In this document: in pieces, positions 21,651 to 31,543 of the stretch | Layout of the letters: each line of letters opens with the position of its first letter | How positions within the stretch are numbered: the first letter of the stretch is position 1 | NCBI GenBank assembly: GCA_018398765.1 | Contig: JAHBMJ010000071.1 | Span: 1 to 58,242, forward strand | Direction of reading: 5' to 3' | DNA from: Chromera velia | Lineage: Eukaryota; Sar; Chromeraceae | DNA: 58,242 nucleotides | Made by a program: the position numbers and the translations under genes | Notes under the pieces: model-generated | Told to the model about the DNA's origin: nothing | Seen by the model: the letters and a program-made list of their open reading frames with translations, nothing else | The model's database searches: none

Positions 21651-22100
21651 TATGGCCTTGCTGCTGTTGTTGCTGCTGTTGTTGTTGTGGCTGTGCCTGC
21701 CCTGCCTGACTCTGCCCCTGGGCCTGCTGTTGCTGTTGCTGTTAGGCTACTGTTTGTCTCAGTCTGTGAACTGCTAGAAATTCTCTTTCGTCCTCATCTA
21801 TGTCTGAATCCGAGTTATCATCACTTTCGAGCTGCAGCGCTGGCAAGTCATACTCTAAGTCTATGTCGGACCCTTCAATCCGCACCTCTGACTCCTTCTT
21901 GGACTCCACTAGAAATTCTTTTAGCTCTTATTCACGCTCGGCCTCCACTACCTCGCCATTCATTTCTTCGAATCGGATTTCTCTCTGACTCACCTGCAAG
22001 TACGGATTCTCCTGTCTCCCCTCCATCGTCTTCATCTGCTTCTGTTGGTTGTGCTCCTTTCCGCCCTCCTGTACTTTGCGCGTCTCTTCACCTGCTCCTG
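21651..22100 (-). pseudogene. Gln-rich repeat and acidic linker of the copia polyprotein
   Basis: The minus strand has CAG/CAA runs at 21660-21745 giving a polyglutamine stretch, preceded by an acidic segment including LPALQLESDDNSDSDIDED. In copia elements the region between integrase and RT is a variable linker, and here it runs into the RT remnant with the conserved RT core missing. One stop codon lies inside. Confidence 0.45.
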
Positions 22101-22113
22101 GTTGGGGAAGAAT

Positions 22114-22915
22114 CTACACCCCCTCTGTGGCCTCTAGGACTGTCTCTTGCTCGGCTGAAAGGGATCCGTCTAGAAGGGACTGACTGGCAGCTTCCCTCCC
22201 CTTGAACCCCCATTCGAACAGCACCCTTTTCCTTGCCTGAAGCACGTCAATTTTATAGACAAGGTGAAAGAGGAATTCATTCTCCTCCTCTTCCTTCTTC
22301 TCCATCACTTTGACTGTTGCTCCTGCCTCTTTAGAGATATACCACCCCTTCTTCCCTTGCAACTCGATTCTTTTCGGGGCGGTCTTCGGGTGGTGGAGAC
22401 GGAAGGTGACCTGATCTCCACACATAAAGGACAAATCGGGCTGCCTGCCATGCTTTTTGTTATAAGGGTTGGTCCCTAGCTCGTGCGTATACAGTGCCAT
22501 GTACGTTTGCACCATGCAACCCCTTCAAAATCTCTGGCAAAACCGCCTTCGGCCATCCTTTCTCCCTCAACACTGTCTCTGTCAGTCTTTGCACCATCCG
22601 AATAGCATTCTCTACCACTTTTTGTGACTTTGATTTGTATGCTGCGCTTTTTTTGAAGTATGGCATCGGCAACACCTCTCTCATCCTCTTTCTTTTCATC
22701 ACTGCTTCTTTGTCTGATCAGATTCTGTAGATGCTTGGCTGACAGTGTTTATACGGCCGGGGAAGGAGACTTCTGTTGTCTGCTAAGAACCGAATATAGT
22801 GATCGAGGATATCTCTCTTCACATTGAGAGACATCACATCAATCTCTTGAGTGTGTAGCTCTACGATGACTGAGAACGGATACTCCCCCAAGAACCCAAT
22901 GTCACCATAAATCAC
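22114..22915 (-). pseudogene. Copia integrase (DDE core and C-terminal part)
   Basis: Three overlapping frames cover the integrase. 22718-22915 has GDIGFLGEYPFSVIVE, corresponding to the first catalytic Asp region. 22460-22702 has the helix VVENAIRMVQRLTETVLRE, and 22114-22515 has NKKHGRQPDLSFMCGDQV, the copia-type segment after the core. Frameshifts separate the three. The enzyme joins the cDNA to the host chromosome. This copy is not functional as written. Confidence 0.65.
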
Positions 22916-23424
22916 CTCCCCCTAACTCTTTGCCTCTCTCTCTCTCTCCTGTCTGTCACAAGGCGAGGACTCCTGTTGACTGCATTTCTCATCTCACATA
23001 CCCCACAGTCCTCCCACACTTGTCTCCTTGTCTGCTCACTGACCCCCACTCCCCTCTCTCTGAGTGTTGCTGCTAGTCGGTTGATGTCGCAGTGCAGGAA
23101 CCTCGTATGCCATGCCCCCAATTCTTCCTTCTCAGTGATCATTTTCTTTTCTTCTCTCTTTTTCATCTCCTCCACTCTGAGCTGTTTTTGGACAAAGGCG
23201 TGAGCCTCCAGAGGTGGCATCTCCTTGTTGGGTGGTTGTCTCATGGGAAGCAAGATGAGGAAGGACAGGTTAAACTCCTTGTCCCCCTCAGGATGGGTAA
23301 TGACTAACCTGGTGAACCTTCCGTCTGTGTTCATGACCGTGATATAATTTTCCCCTCCCTTACTCTCATCTATTCCATCATCTATCACGACATACGTAGA
23401 ACGAGTTGCAAGCTTTTGCGCCAT
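22912..23424 (-). pseudogene. Copia GAG-pre-integrase domain
   Basis: The segment GAWHTRFLHCDINRLAATL followed by WEDCGVCEMRN is the HxxxxH plus CxxC zinc-binding module that precedes integrase in copia Pol. The frame ends close to the start of the integrase core. The upstream part could hold a protease remnant, but no D-S/T-G motif was found. Confidence 0.7.
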
Positions 23425-24438
23425 GCAGTGTGAGTTCTTTATAAAAAGAATTATGTTGTCTCTGTGCTCTGTTTTCTCCGACCCCTGCTGACCACCTCCT
23501 GTCCGGTCTGACCAGCCTAGCTGTGAAACCCTCTTTCCTGCACTGTTTCCCTTGCAGAAGAAGCAATTCTTTATAGTTGATTGGCGGCGCTAAACGTTGC
23601 TTTTGAGCGTATCCATTAGTGTTGTGCCTGTGGATTTCTTTGCAGGTGACATTCACTAACTTCTACGTGCCGCGGTGATCGTAATTTTTCCTACCATGCA
23701 CCCTAGCTAATCAACCAGTCTTTTGAGCATATTTGAGCAGATTTGCACAAGAGTAACGATTTTAAATGCTTTAAAAGACTCTAGATTGCTTCAAGTAACC
23801 TAGTTTTACTTTATAATGAAGCTAGAATATAGTAAATTTAAAAGTCACTTTGGATTCCACTAAGTCCTACTTAAGAGTCCACTCTGTTATATATGTCTGG
23901 ATACCACCGAAGGTCAACGCTCCTTTTGCCCCTTTCTCCATCCTGTCACGAGCTCATCCGCTCGTTCACAGTCATCATCGAGGACTCGAGGAATAGATCT
24001 GCAGACAGAAACATCAGGGAAAAGGAAACGAGTCTATCATATTGTTGACCCAATTAGTTACAGTCTAAGAGGGAACAGTTCGGAGAAGAGGCAGTGCAAA
24101 CCGACCTCCCTCCCTCTCTCTGCTGCTTCCTTGGGTCATAGTCCTCGGGAGATTCATTTGAGGCCAAGTGTAAAGCGTAGTCAACTTGCCTGGAAGTCTT
24201 CCATTTTCGGGTCTGTCAGCATGGGTCTGTGGGACAGATGTCTACTGTGTGTATCGATCCGGTGGCAGTCATGATGGAGGAGGCAGATTCATTTGGGAAT
24301 GTTGCGGCTGCAGCTGCATGGGAAATTCGGGGCAATATTTGGCAAAGTGCCCTTTTTATACTATACCGAGGGCAGATGTGATTGCAGGCCTAACAGTCGT
24401 GTGGACCCCTTATCCAATAACCGCACCCTGAGTACCCT

Positions 24439-25537
24439 CTATCCTGTGGTGGCGGTCGGAAGTTTGGCCTCTTGTCCTCTCTCCATTGTCCCGGCTCCCT
24501 GTTTATCTGTCCTCCCGCCCCTGGCCAATTGCGTCTCTCTGGTTGTCGATGGTAGCCTGGTTGGCCCTAAGGCGGGACCCCGACCCCTCCGACATAGTTT
24601 GCTTCGGTTTAACCCATGGGCTGCTGTGCTACTGTTTGGGAATTCTGGATCTAGTGCTGGATCCATGCAGGGTTCTGCAGGTGAGTGAAGGTCGAGGGGG
24701 TCTGGGTGAACATGGCATTGCTTTGTTTACGAGAGTCTCACGCCATCTGCCAGATCAGTGCTGGCTCATCTTCATCTGCTCTTACTCCAACTTCCTCCTT
24801 CTCTCTGACTCTTTTCTGTTGCTGTAGGTAAGTCTCTCATTCTGTCTTCTCCCCCTCTGATTCCCACCTTGCAAGGGAGTCTTCTTCATGTTCATCAATC
24901 TCCTCCCTAATGGCCTTAATTAACTCCTCATATTTATTATAGTCCGCCTTCATCCCGTTATGGAGGGTGAACGCAAGCAGTTAAAGGAGTCCATCTTGCA
25001 CATAGCGTGCTGCCTCTTCACTGCTGAGGGTCATGCTGCATCTACCTGCAAGGGTCATCAGTCGTTGGGCTATGGTAAGAAGCCTTCGGGGTTGGGTTGT
25101 CCATACTGTTTTCCTTACCATACTGCCTGGATTCCCCCACGATCTTCTAACTTTCTTCTGTTGAATGTGCTGGGCCACCTGTCTCTTGTCTTTGATTGCC
25201 TCCCACACCTTATCTTTGTATGCTTCTGGGTCCGCATTGTTGTTTTGATCAAGAATCTTGCCGTCATAGTACTCCTGGATAACCGTCTCGACTGCTACTC
25301 TCTTGTCATGGGTTCGGTTCCTTTGATCGCCGCTTTGAGCTGGTCCACCTCCCATAAAGCTTTCTTTTTTGCTGTGGGTATTGCATGGTATGCTGCCGAC
25401 CCGTCCTTTTTTACCAGGCAGTCCAACCTCCATTTTTTGTACGTCCATTCCTGTTCTGCAGACAGGCTTGGGAAAACTGATTTCTTCCCTCCTCTCTCCT
25501 CTTCAAGATCGTCCATTCCGCCAGTTCGCAAGCCCAC
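24439..25537 (-). pseudogene. Copia gag, frameshifted
   Basis: The gag start is visible at 25537-25295, where EQEWTYKKWRLDCLVKK resembles the conserved N-terminal gag helix with its Trp. The protein continues in another frame at 25300-24981 (TVIQEYYDGKILDQNN). A Pro/Arg-rich linker follows at 24666-24439. Further on, near 24345, a degraded zinc-knuckle-like GHFAKYCPE can be read in one frame. Confidence 0.55.
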
Positions 25538-25548
25538 CTGGGAGTACC

Positions 25549-25989
25549 ACTAAGAAGTCCTAGGGAAATCTGCCTACTTGAAAGATGGAAAGATGGATGG
25601 ACATACAGACTTTTACTCAGCGATAGATCCGATCTTGAACATGCCTACGATCACTGGTCATGAAACAAGACACCTACACTGTCCATGTAGTTCATATGAT
25701 CCGTCGGGTTCACTCGGTACATCATACATGGATGCACTATCACAGTAGTGTGACTTTAGGCAGTCTGTCCTTCTCCTCTCTTCGGTGTTTGATCCGTTTG
25801 TCTGGAAAGCATGCAGTCTTTGTTTGTATTACATTTTGCAGTCTTGATTGAATTTCATTTTTCTGCATACATCAATAATTCCATGCGTATGCAATTAATT
25901 TCCGATTCCGATGGTGGCGCGACTGCACTCGAGGATAAGGATGGATCAGAAGCTCCATAGCGATGCCAGGCAACGACGCTAACTTCGTA
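25549..25989 (-). repeat. 5' LTR of the minus-strand copia element
   Basis: The partner of 18362-18802. The inner edge is followed on the minus strand by TGGTACTCCC, a possible tRNA primer site. The outer edge is abutted by CAGTATA. Confidence 0.85.
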
Positions 25990-26288
25990 CAGTATAGCTT
26001 TCCGTCTTTCCGTCTTCCACTTGTTCTATCTCTGTGCCACTGAGAAGCTAAATAGGCTAAGCCAGACTCATCTAATAATGGGAGCATGTACTCACGCAAC
26101 CCAAGGAGAGAAAACGAAAGCCAACTCATCCGAGAAAAAGTGAAAGGAAGGAAAAGGCTGTCACACCTTAGAAGGATCAAGAATGCAGGGAGATTTAGAA
26201 GAGAGTTAGATCTACAGAAAGAGAATGGAAGGAAGAAAGGGAACTCTGGGGGGACAAAGATGAGCGGTGCATCACAGCAAAGAGAAAG

Positions 26289-26855
26289 ATGAGTAGGTTA
26301 AACAGAGAGAGCGGGAAGTTGATAGCAAGAAAAAAGAGAAAGTATGCCATTCTTCAGGCAGAGAGACTCGCTGAAGAAGCTACTAAGGACCCAACAGCCC
26401 TATGGAAATGGAGGAGGGAGAGAAAAAAGGCAGAGAGTGGGAGTGAAAGAGAAAAGCCGTCCGCCTTTTCGTTTTCAAATTTTTGGGCCAATGTGTTCAG
26501 TGGGGGCGGACTGGAGCCTCAAAAGAAGGACAAAACACCAGCTTCCCCCCCGGTACCTTTCTTTTCTTTCGATAAATGTGAGAAGATGCTGAAGGCAATC
26601 GACCTAAAGAAGGTAGCCGGCCTCGAAGGAATCTCCCCTGCGCAGGTACATTTATGCTTTTCCTCTTCTCGTCTGTCTCGTTTTCTTCTTTTCATTTTCT
26701 TCAATTTTTTTTTCTTTTTTCTTTCTGGCCAGAAAAGTGGAACTTTATTCGAATCGCTCCTGTTCCAAAAGGTCACGTCTCTCCCTGTTGTGACGAATGA
26801 AGGCCCATACATATCGTTTGCCTTCTGGCAAAGTTGTTCACGTTGTAACAGTTGA
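26289..26855 (+). pseudogene. LINE copy 1: connector and RT N-terminal part
   Basis: The frame starts with a basic, charged connector (ALWKWRRERKKAESG) followed by a segment with KKVAGLEGISPAQ, the LINE motif usually read as K-G-x-D-G-hydrophobic-P. A pyrimidine-rich segment follows (26645-26735), and just after it in another frame comes WNFIRIAPVPKGH and then RPIHIV, the conserved RT block of W-x-IxPIxK and YRPIS. The C-terminal 30 codons of the long frame are therefore out of frame with the real protein. A single base change or a sequencing error could explain it. Confidence 0.65.
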
Positions 26856-27757
26856 TGGATGGTCAGTTAAGGGAGACAACGAATATAGATGAACGAGAGG
26901 TGGGTTTCAGGAAGGGAGTCGGTATAAAGGAAGCGATAGCTGCTCTTCATGCTCTCATGGCTTCAGTAAAGAAGAGACACAGACCCCTCCTTGCAGCGTT
27001 TGTTGACTTTAGTAAGGCATTTGACCGAGTATCCAGAAAGAAAATGATTGACAGACTTAGAGAGGAAGGAGTGAGTGAAAAGGACGTGTACATGATTTAT
27101 TCCATGTATATAAATGTGTGGGGAAGGGTGGATGGGTTGGATTGGGTCTTTCCTGAAAGTGCAGGGGTAAAACAGGGAGATCTATTTTCTCCTCTTCTTT
27201 TTCTTTTATTTATTAATAATATTCATTCTGCTCTGAGTGTTGAAGGGAAGGAAGCTAATAATGGTTTGGATGGGGAATCAGATACGGATGAAAGACAGAG
27301 GGGGGGAGAATGTGGAGAGAGGAGGGAGGAGGGTGAAACCTAGGGTGAAACAACGGAGCAGTGACCCTACATCCCTGAGGAGGTAAGATTGGTGGACTTA
27401 CTGCTTAAGAGCATAGGTTACGCAGACGATCTTGTTATTTTTGCTCACTCTTCTTCTGACCTGCAGTGGCGTTTGGACCGTTTGGCCTCTTATTATCAGA
27501 AACATGGGTTGAAAGTGAATTTAAAGAAAACAAAAGTTCTTGCACTCTCAGGCTCAAGAAGGGAAATAGAAGGGGAAGTGACTTTTGAAAGGAAGACAGT
27601 TGAACGTGTAGAGAGCTATAAATACCTTGGGTGTTATGTGTTTGAAGGAGGGGACCCAAAAAAGTTAGTCAAGGACCGACTTGAAAGTGCTGAACGCTGT
27701 TTAGGGGCAGTGATGGGCACTTGGCAATGTTCATCCTTAGGTCCTTTGCCCCCTTGA
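26852..27757 (+). pseudogene. LINE copy 1: reverse transcriptase palm
   Basis: Two frames, 26852-27343 and 27389-27757, hold the RT core. The first has LLAAFVDFSKAFDRVS (motif A with its Asp) and SAGVKQGDLFSPLLF (template-grip motif B). The second has SIGYADDLVIFA (motif C with the catalytic Asp pair), LKVNLKKTKVL and YKYLGCYV. These motifs define non-LTR RT, which copies the element's RNA at a nicked chromosomal site. About 45 bases and a stop separate the two frames. The protein is truncated after residue 122 of the second frame. Confidence 0.8.
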
Positions 27758-28395
27758 TGCAAAGTTCGTTTACTACAGGCGCTCTGGGAGCCGGTGGCAA
27801 CGTACTCGCTGGAAGCCTTGCCAGTAAGTTAGAGAGATATCGTTGCACTTGATGTATTGTAGCTTCGTTTTGTGTGCTGGACATTCCGTTTGCCCTATAA
27901 CTCTTTCAAGGTACCAACTTTGGTTTCAGTTGGTATACGTCCCATGAGAGAGATTCTTGTCGGTTGGGAGGTTTCATAGAAAGCATAAAGAGAACAGAAA
28001 GGGAGGTTCCTCGGGCAGTCTGAGATGCATGGCATAGATTGCTGACCCTGGTATGGGCCAATTCAGCTAGTAGCATGCTTCAGACAATCGCACCAGATCT
28101 TTTGAGAAAAGAAAGCCAGACAGGGAGAAACGGAACAAATAAATAGACACTCAGGCAGAAAGCGAGGGAAAGGGAAGGCTCAGAATGGTTGTCGGAATAG
28201 TTGACTTCAAGACCGGTTAGCGAGCATAGGCTCATCCGTTCATGTGGTATTTATCCACACAACTCCCGACTGAGTAATTTTCAGATAGAGAACCGATCGC
28301 ACCAGCGTCTGGCCATGTTGCTTTTAGGGGGGAGGGTTAGAAGAGGGTGGGGTTACACAGTTCTGAATCAATTGCATACTCTGCCTCGCTCTCTT

Positions 28396-28644
28396 TTGTC
28401 TGGTAGTTCTCTTTTTACCTCTCTCTTTCGAGCATATGCTGGTGGGGGAAAGAGATACAGTGGATCCTGCGAAGAACACTGTATTCACTGTCCTGCAGTC
28501 GAAGGCAAAAAGGTGATCGACGATGCGGTGCATCGATTGTCTGCATACGTGCAAACAGAGCAGCTTAGGTCCAAACTTCATTTGCTGGCAGAGAGAGTGA
28601 AAGAGAGAACAGGAATCGGTGAAAGGGTCTGCAGAGCAAGATAG
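28396..28644 (+). pseudogene. LINE copy 1: C-terminal Cys/His segment
   Basis: The end of the frame at 28201-28644 carries CIHCPA, then VIDDAVHRLSAY, spacing like CX2C-Xn-H in the tails of copies 2 and 3. In all three copies the residue where other LINEs have the last Cys is a Tyr. The segment is separated from the RT by several hundred bases of broken frame. Confidence 0.45.
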
Positions 28645-29064
28645 ACTGCTGTAGCTGGGGGAAGAGGTATCGGGGAAGAAGAGACATATGTAAGAGAGCT
28701 CATTTCATTCATTGTAGACTGGGAGCCGAAAAAGGCAAGTGCACTGATCGAAGCTTATCTGAAATGAGTGCACGCACGTCTTGTGTAGTTGTTCAGCCTT
28801 TAGCTTCAGCCTAGGCTGCGGAGGGTCGTGGTTATTCATATTTATGCGGAAGCAGGCTAAGCTGCGGCGGTTTGCTCCTCTTGTTTACAACTGCATGCAT
28901 GGGTTGCCATTTGTCTCTGGTTTCAGAGACCTTAGGCTTAACCACAATCTAGATCATAATTAAGTATGTAAAGTAAGTATAGCAATAGTAGTAAGACATG
29001 TTTAGTTTAGTTTAGTTTAGTGTTTAGTGATTAGTGGTACGCTAAAGCACTGTCGCCATTAAAA

Positions 29065-29433
29065 AAGAAAACAATGATAAATCCTAATCCTAATGATTTA
29101 TCCTAATAACATTTTCTTTTTTTTTGAACATTCTGGGTTCTGCACTTGATAAATAAAAAAAAAGAAAAGAAAGAAAGTTTCCGATCTTTTTTTTTGTTTA
29201 TCAAATAAAAAGTATATAGTTTTTAATGTAACACCCTAGGCTCGTGCAACACTTTTGCAACATATGAATAACAGTTGTTTGCTTGTTGAGTGTGGTGATA
29301 AATATTATTCTGCTGTTCTCCTCATGTCTGCTGTTCTTCTCGTGTCTGCTCTAAGTTCACTTCAAGATTGGGGATGATCTAAACCCGGTTCAAAAAGATA
29401 AACAAACAACGGAGAACGAGTCACTGATTCTGA
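29065..29433. other. Inter-LINE spacer, AT-rich
   Basis: It contains an imperfect hairpin (TTGATAAATAAAAAAAAAG near 29149 against CTTTTTTTTTGTTTATCAA near 29186) and short GCAACA-type words similar to those at 10.37 kb. No gene was seen. Confidence 0.4.
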
Positions 29434-30537
29434 GTGCGAAACCGTTACCGTCTCTCCTCCTTGCATCCCCTCATTCGTATACCACAGGGCAACTATTTCC
29501 CCAGTCCACCTCTACCACCATCTCCCATCGAGTCAAATCAGGGGAATGATGATAAGGAGGAGTTCCCAGGTCTCTGTAAAGAAGATGAAGAGGCAGAGAA
29601 AAGAGAGTCTTCGATGTTACTCAAACAAGAGATCCAAGCGATCAGGCAGAGCTTCAGAGCGGAGTTTGCTGCAGTGAAAGAGGAGATGGTCGAAATCATT
29701 GACCGGAAGCTTGATGAGAAGCTCGCACCTCTGTATCTCCGTATGGAGAGATGGGAGGAGCAGGCCTCGTTGATCTTCGATCACCTCCACCGTCACGACC
29801 AGGAGATTGCAAAACTCAAGGCTCTGATCAAGCAAGGCACCGCCAGCCTGGCAGAGGAAGAGAAGAGACTGAGAACCCGAGTGATTCTTGGCCTCTGTGT
29901 CAACTGAGCAGACGTGTACAAAGACCTGAAGGGATTCGCATACGTAGCCACCCTAGACACGGAAGGGAACCGAGGAGACGGAAAGGATAAGGCAGCCGTC
30001 TTTGTATAGGAAGCCTTTGACTCCGCAAAGTCCGTCCGTTTCAGGTCTCACCAAGCCTGGGGGGGAACCGTGACAGTGGTCTTCCGCACTGAGAAGGAGG
30101 CAGAGCGTTTCGACTTTCTTTTTAATGAAGAGAGGGCGTATATGCTCCCAAGACACGGAATAAAGAAAGAGCTCAGGTGTGTTGTCCCTCAAACGAAGGA
30201 GTAAAGAGAGCGCGCCACACAAAAGTGGGCAGAGAGTATTCTGAACGACACAGCAGCACCAGAAGACAAGGCGGAGGAGGCACGAGCAGCCCTGTGCTGC
30301 CTTGGTATCCCGCTTTCCGAGCAGCCCCAGCCAGTGCCGCCCGGCGTTCCCCCTCCCAGAGAAGGAGACAAACCCATAAATGGCATAGAAAACGATCACA
30401 TCCCGTGTGACCCGATTCCCCAGACTCCCGAGAAGGTGCTCACTGGCAAGGAAAGGAAGAGAGAGAGAGACAGAGAGGGAAAAAGGAAGTTGAACTTCGA
30501 GGGGGGTGCACACGCACCCTCTGAGGAGGGAAAGTGA
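29434..30537 (+). pseudogene. LINE copy 2: ORF1 (coiled-coil RNA-binding protein)
   Basis: From 29520 the frame encodes an acidic segment, then a long charged helix with heptad spacing (about residues 50-150; includes EIQAIRQSFRAEFAAVKEEM), consistent with the coiled coil of LINE ORF1 proteins. After a stop near 29907 the same frame continues with an RRM-like segment (GGTVTVVFRTEKEAERFDF), then passes two more stops (near 30007 and 30202) into a Pro-rich and Lys/Arg-rich tail. The protein would coat the element's RNA. The first ATG of the frame may not be the real start. Confidence 0.55.
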
Positions 30538-31085
30538 GAAGAAAAAAAGAGAGGGGAAGCAGAAGAAGAATGGAGGAGAATGCGCTTTCCCTCCATAACA
30601 TGCTCTCACGGTTGGCACAATTGGAAGGAAACAAAGAAAGATTGACTGCGCAGCTGAGAGAAAAACAGCTGTGTATCAGAGAATGGAAAGAAAATATTCT
30701 TGTGTTGAGAAATGAGTTGAGTGCGAGGATAAGAAAAAAGATGGAAGAACTGTTTGCAAGGAAGGCGGTAAGAATGATGGAGATGCGCGGGCAGGGGGAA
30801 TATCTAAGACGGACCTGGGATGACGAGGAGACGGACAGGGATAGTGACGGCGCCGGGGTAAGAAGATCAAGCTCCTCTGCAGCACCAGACTTCCAATCAA
30901 AAAACAGATTTGAAGCCTTGGGAGATGAGGAAGATTATGAATCAGAGGTGCCGAAAACAATGCAGACGGACGAATGTACTTCCAACCTTACACCCATTAC
31001 TCAAAAAAGCATGGAACCCCATGTACTTTCGTCTATTCTTCAAAGCATTGAGGCTATAACCCCCTCGGAGCAGGAGGAAGGATGA
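30534..31085 (+). CDS. LINE copy 2: second small frame, coiled-coil and acidic
   Basis: The 183-codon frame starts four bases before the end of the ORF1 frame. A more natural start may be the Met before EENALSLHNML. Residues 13-95 are charged and helical with Leu/Met spacing of a coiled coil; the rest is acidic and Ser-rich (SSSSAAPDFQSKNRFEALGD). The phrase NRFEALGD resembles segments seen in LINE ORF1 proteins ahead of the RT ORF. It is intact, but the role is unknown. Confidence 0.45.
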   Translation: MRRKKERGSRRRMEENALSLHNMLSRLAQLEGNKERLTAQLREKQLCIREWKENILVLRNELSARIRKKMEELFARKAVRMMEMRGQGEYLRRTWDDEETDRDSDGAGVRRSSSSAAPDFQSKNRFEALGDEEDYESEVPKTMQTDECTSNLTPITQKSMEPHVLSSILQSIEAITPSEQEEG

Positions 31086-31543
31086 AGGAACAACCCAAAC
31101 CCGGCCTGCTGGGGGAAAGGGGGACGGAGAGGCCAGAGGACTTCCCAAAGGCCTCTCTAAGCCCGGTAAGTGGGGACGGGAAGGGCAGAGGTCACTCGTT
31201 TCCTCTAGTATTTGCTAACATAACATACAAACCCGAACTTACACTTTTGTCCCCCCCTCCCCTTTTGTACAGGGCTCACCGGAGAGGTGGAGGAGCAGGA
31301 AACGGGAGGATAGACGCGCACGACACGAGCCAAGATCATCAGCAAGGCACCAGACAGTCTTCCGGGCGATCTTCTGGGGAAGAAGGGAGAGGAGGTGAGG
31401 GGGATCGGCATGGGGGGATGGAAGAGAGAAGGGAAGGGGAAAGGGAAGAGACTGAATCAGATAGAATCTCGTTACGCACTCCGTCAGAAAGCGACTTCTA
31501 AGCAAACGTTCAGCTGTCTCTCTCCTCTGAGTCCGAAAATGAA

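Larger units (their letters stand above)
18362..25989 (-). mobile_element. Decayed Ty1/copia LTR retrotransposon, 7.6 kb, both LTRs present
   Basis: Two 441-bp direct repeats, about 95% alike, bound the element. The minus-strand order between them is gag, GAG-pre-integrase, integrase, RT remnant and RNase H, which is the copia order (integrase before RT). CAGTATA lies immediately outside both ends (18355-18361 and 25990-25996) and fits a target duplication. Next to the 5' LTR the minus strand reads TGGTACTCCCAGG, a possible primer-binding site of the TGGTA type. Coding parts carry stops and frameshifts, and most of the RT palm is missing. The element is unusual in that its LTRs do not begin with TG and end with CA. 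Confidence 0.85.
25997..29064 (+). mobile_element. LINE retrotransposon copy 1, 5'-truncated
   Basis: Coding pieces in the order RT connector, RT palm, YADD segment and C-terminal Cys/His region lie on the plus strand in several frames. The APE endonuclease and ORF1 are missing, as in typical 5'-truncated LINE copies. The 3' end carries a TTTAG repeat (29002-29024) and then AGTGATTAGTGGTACGCT, after which the sequence becomes A-rich. The left edge is set by the copia insertion flank and may not be the true end. Confidence 0.7.
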
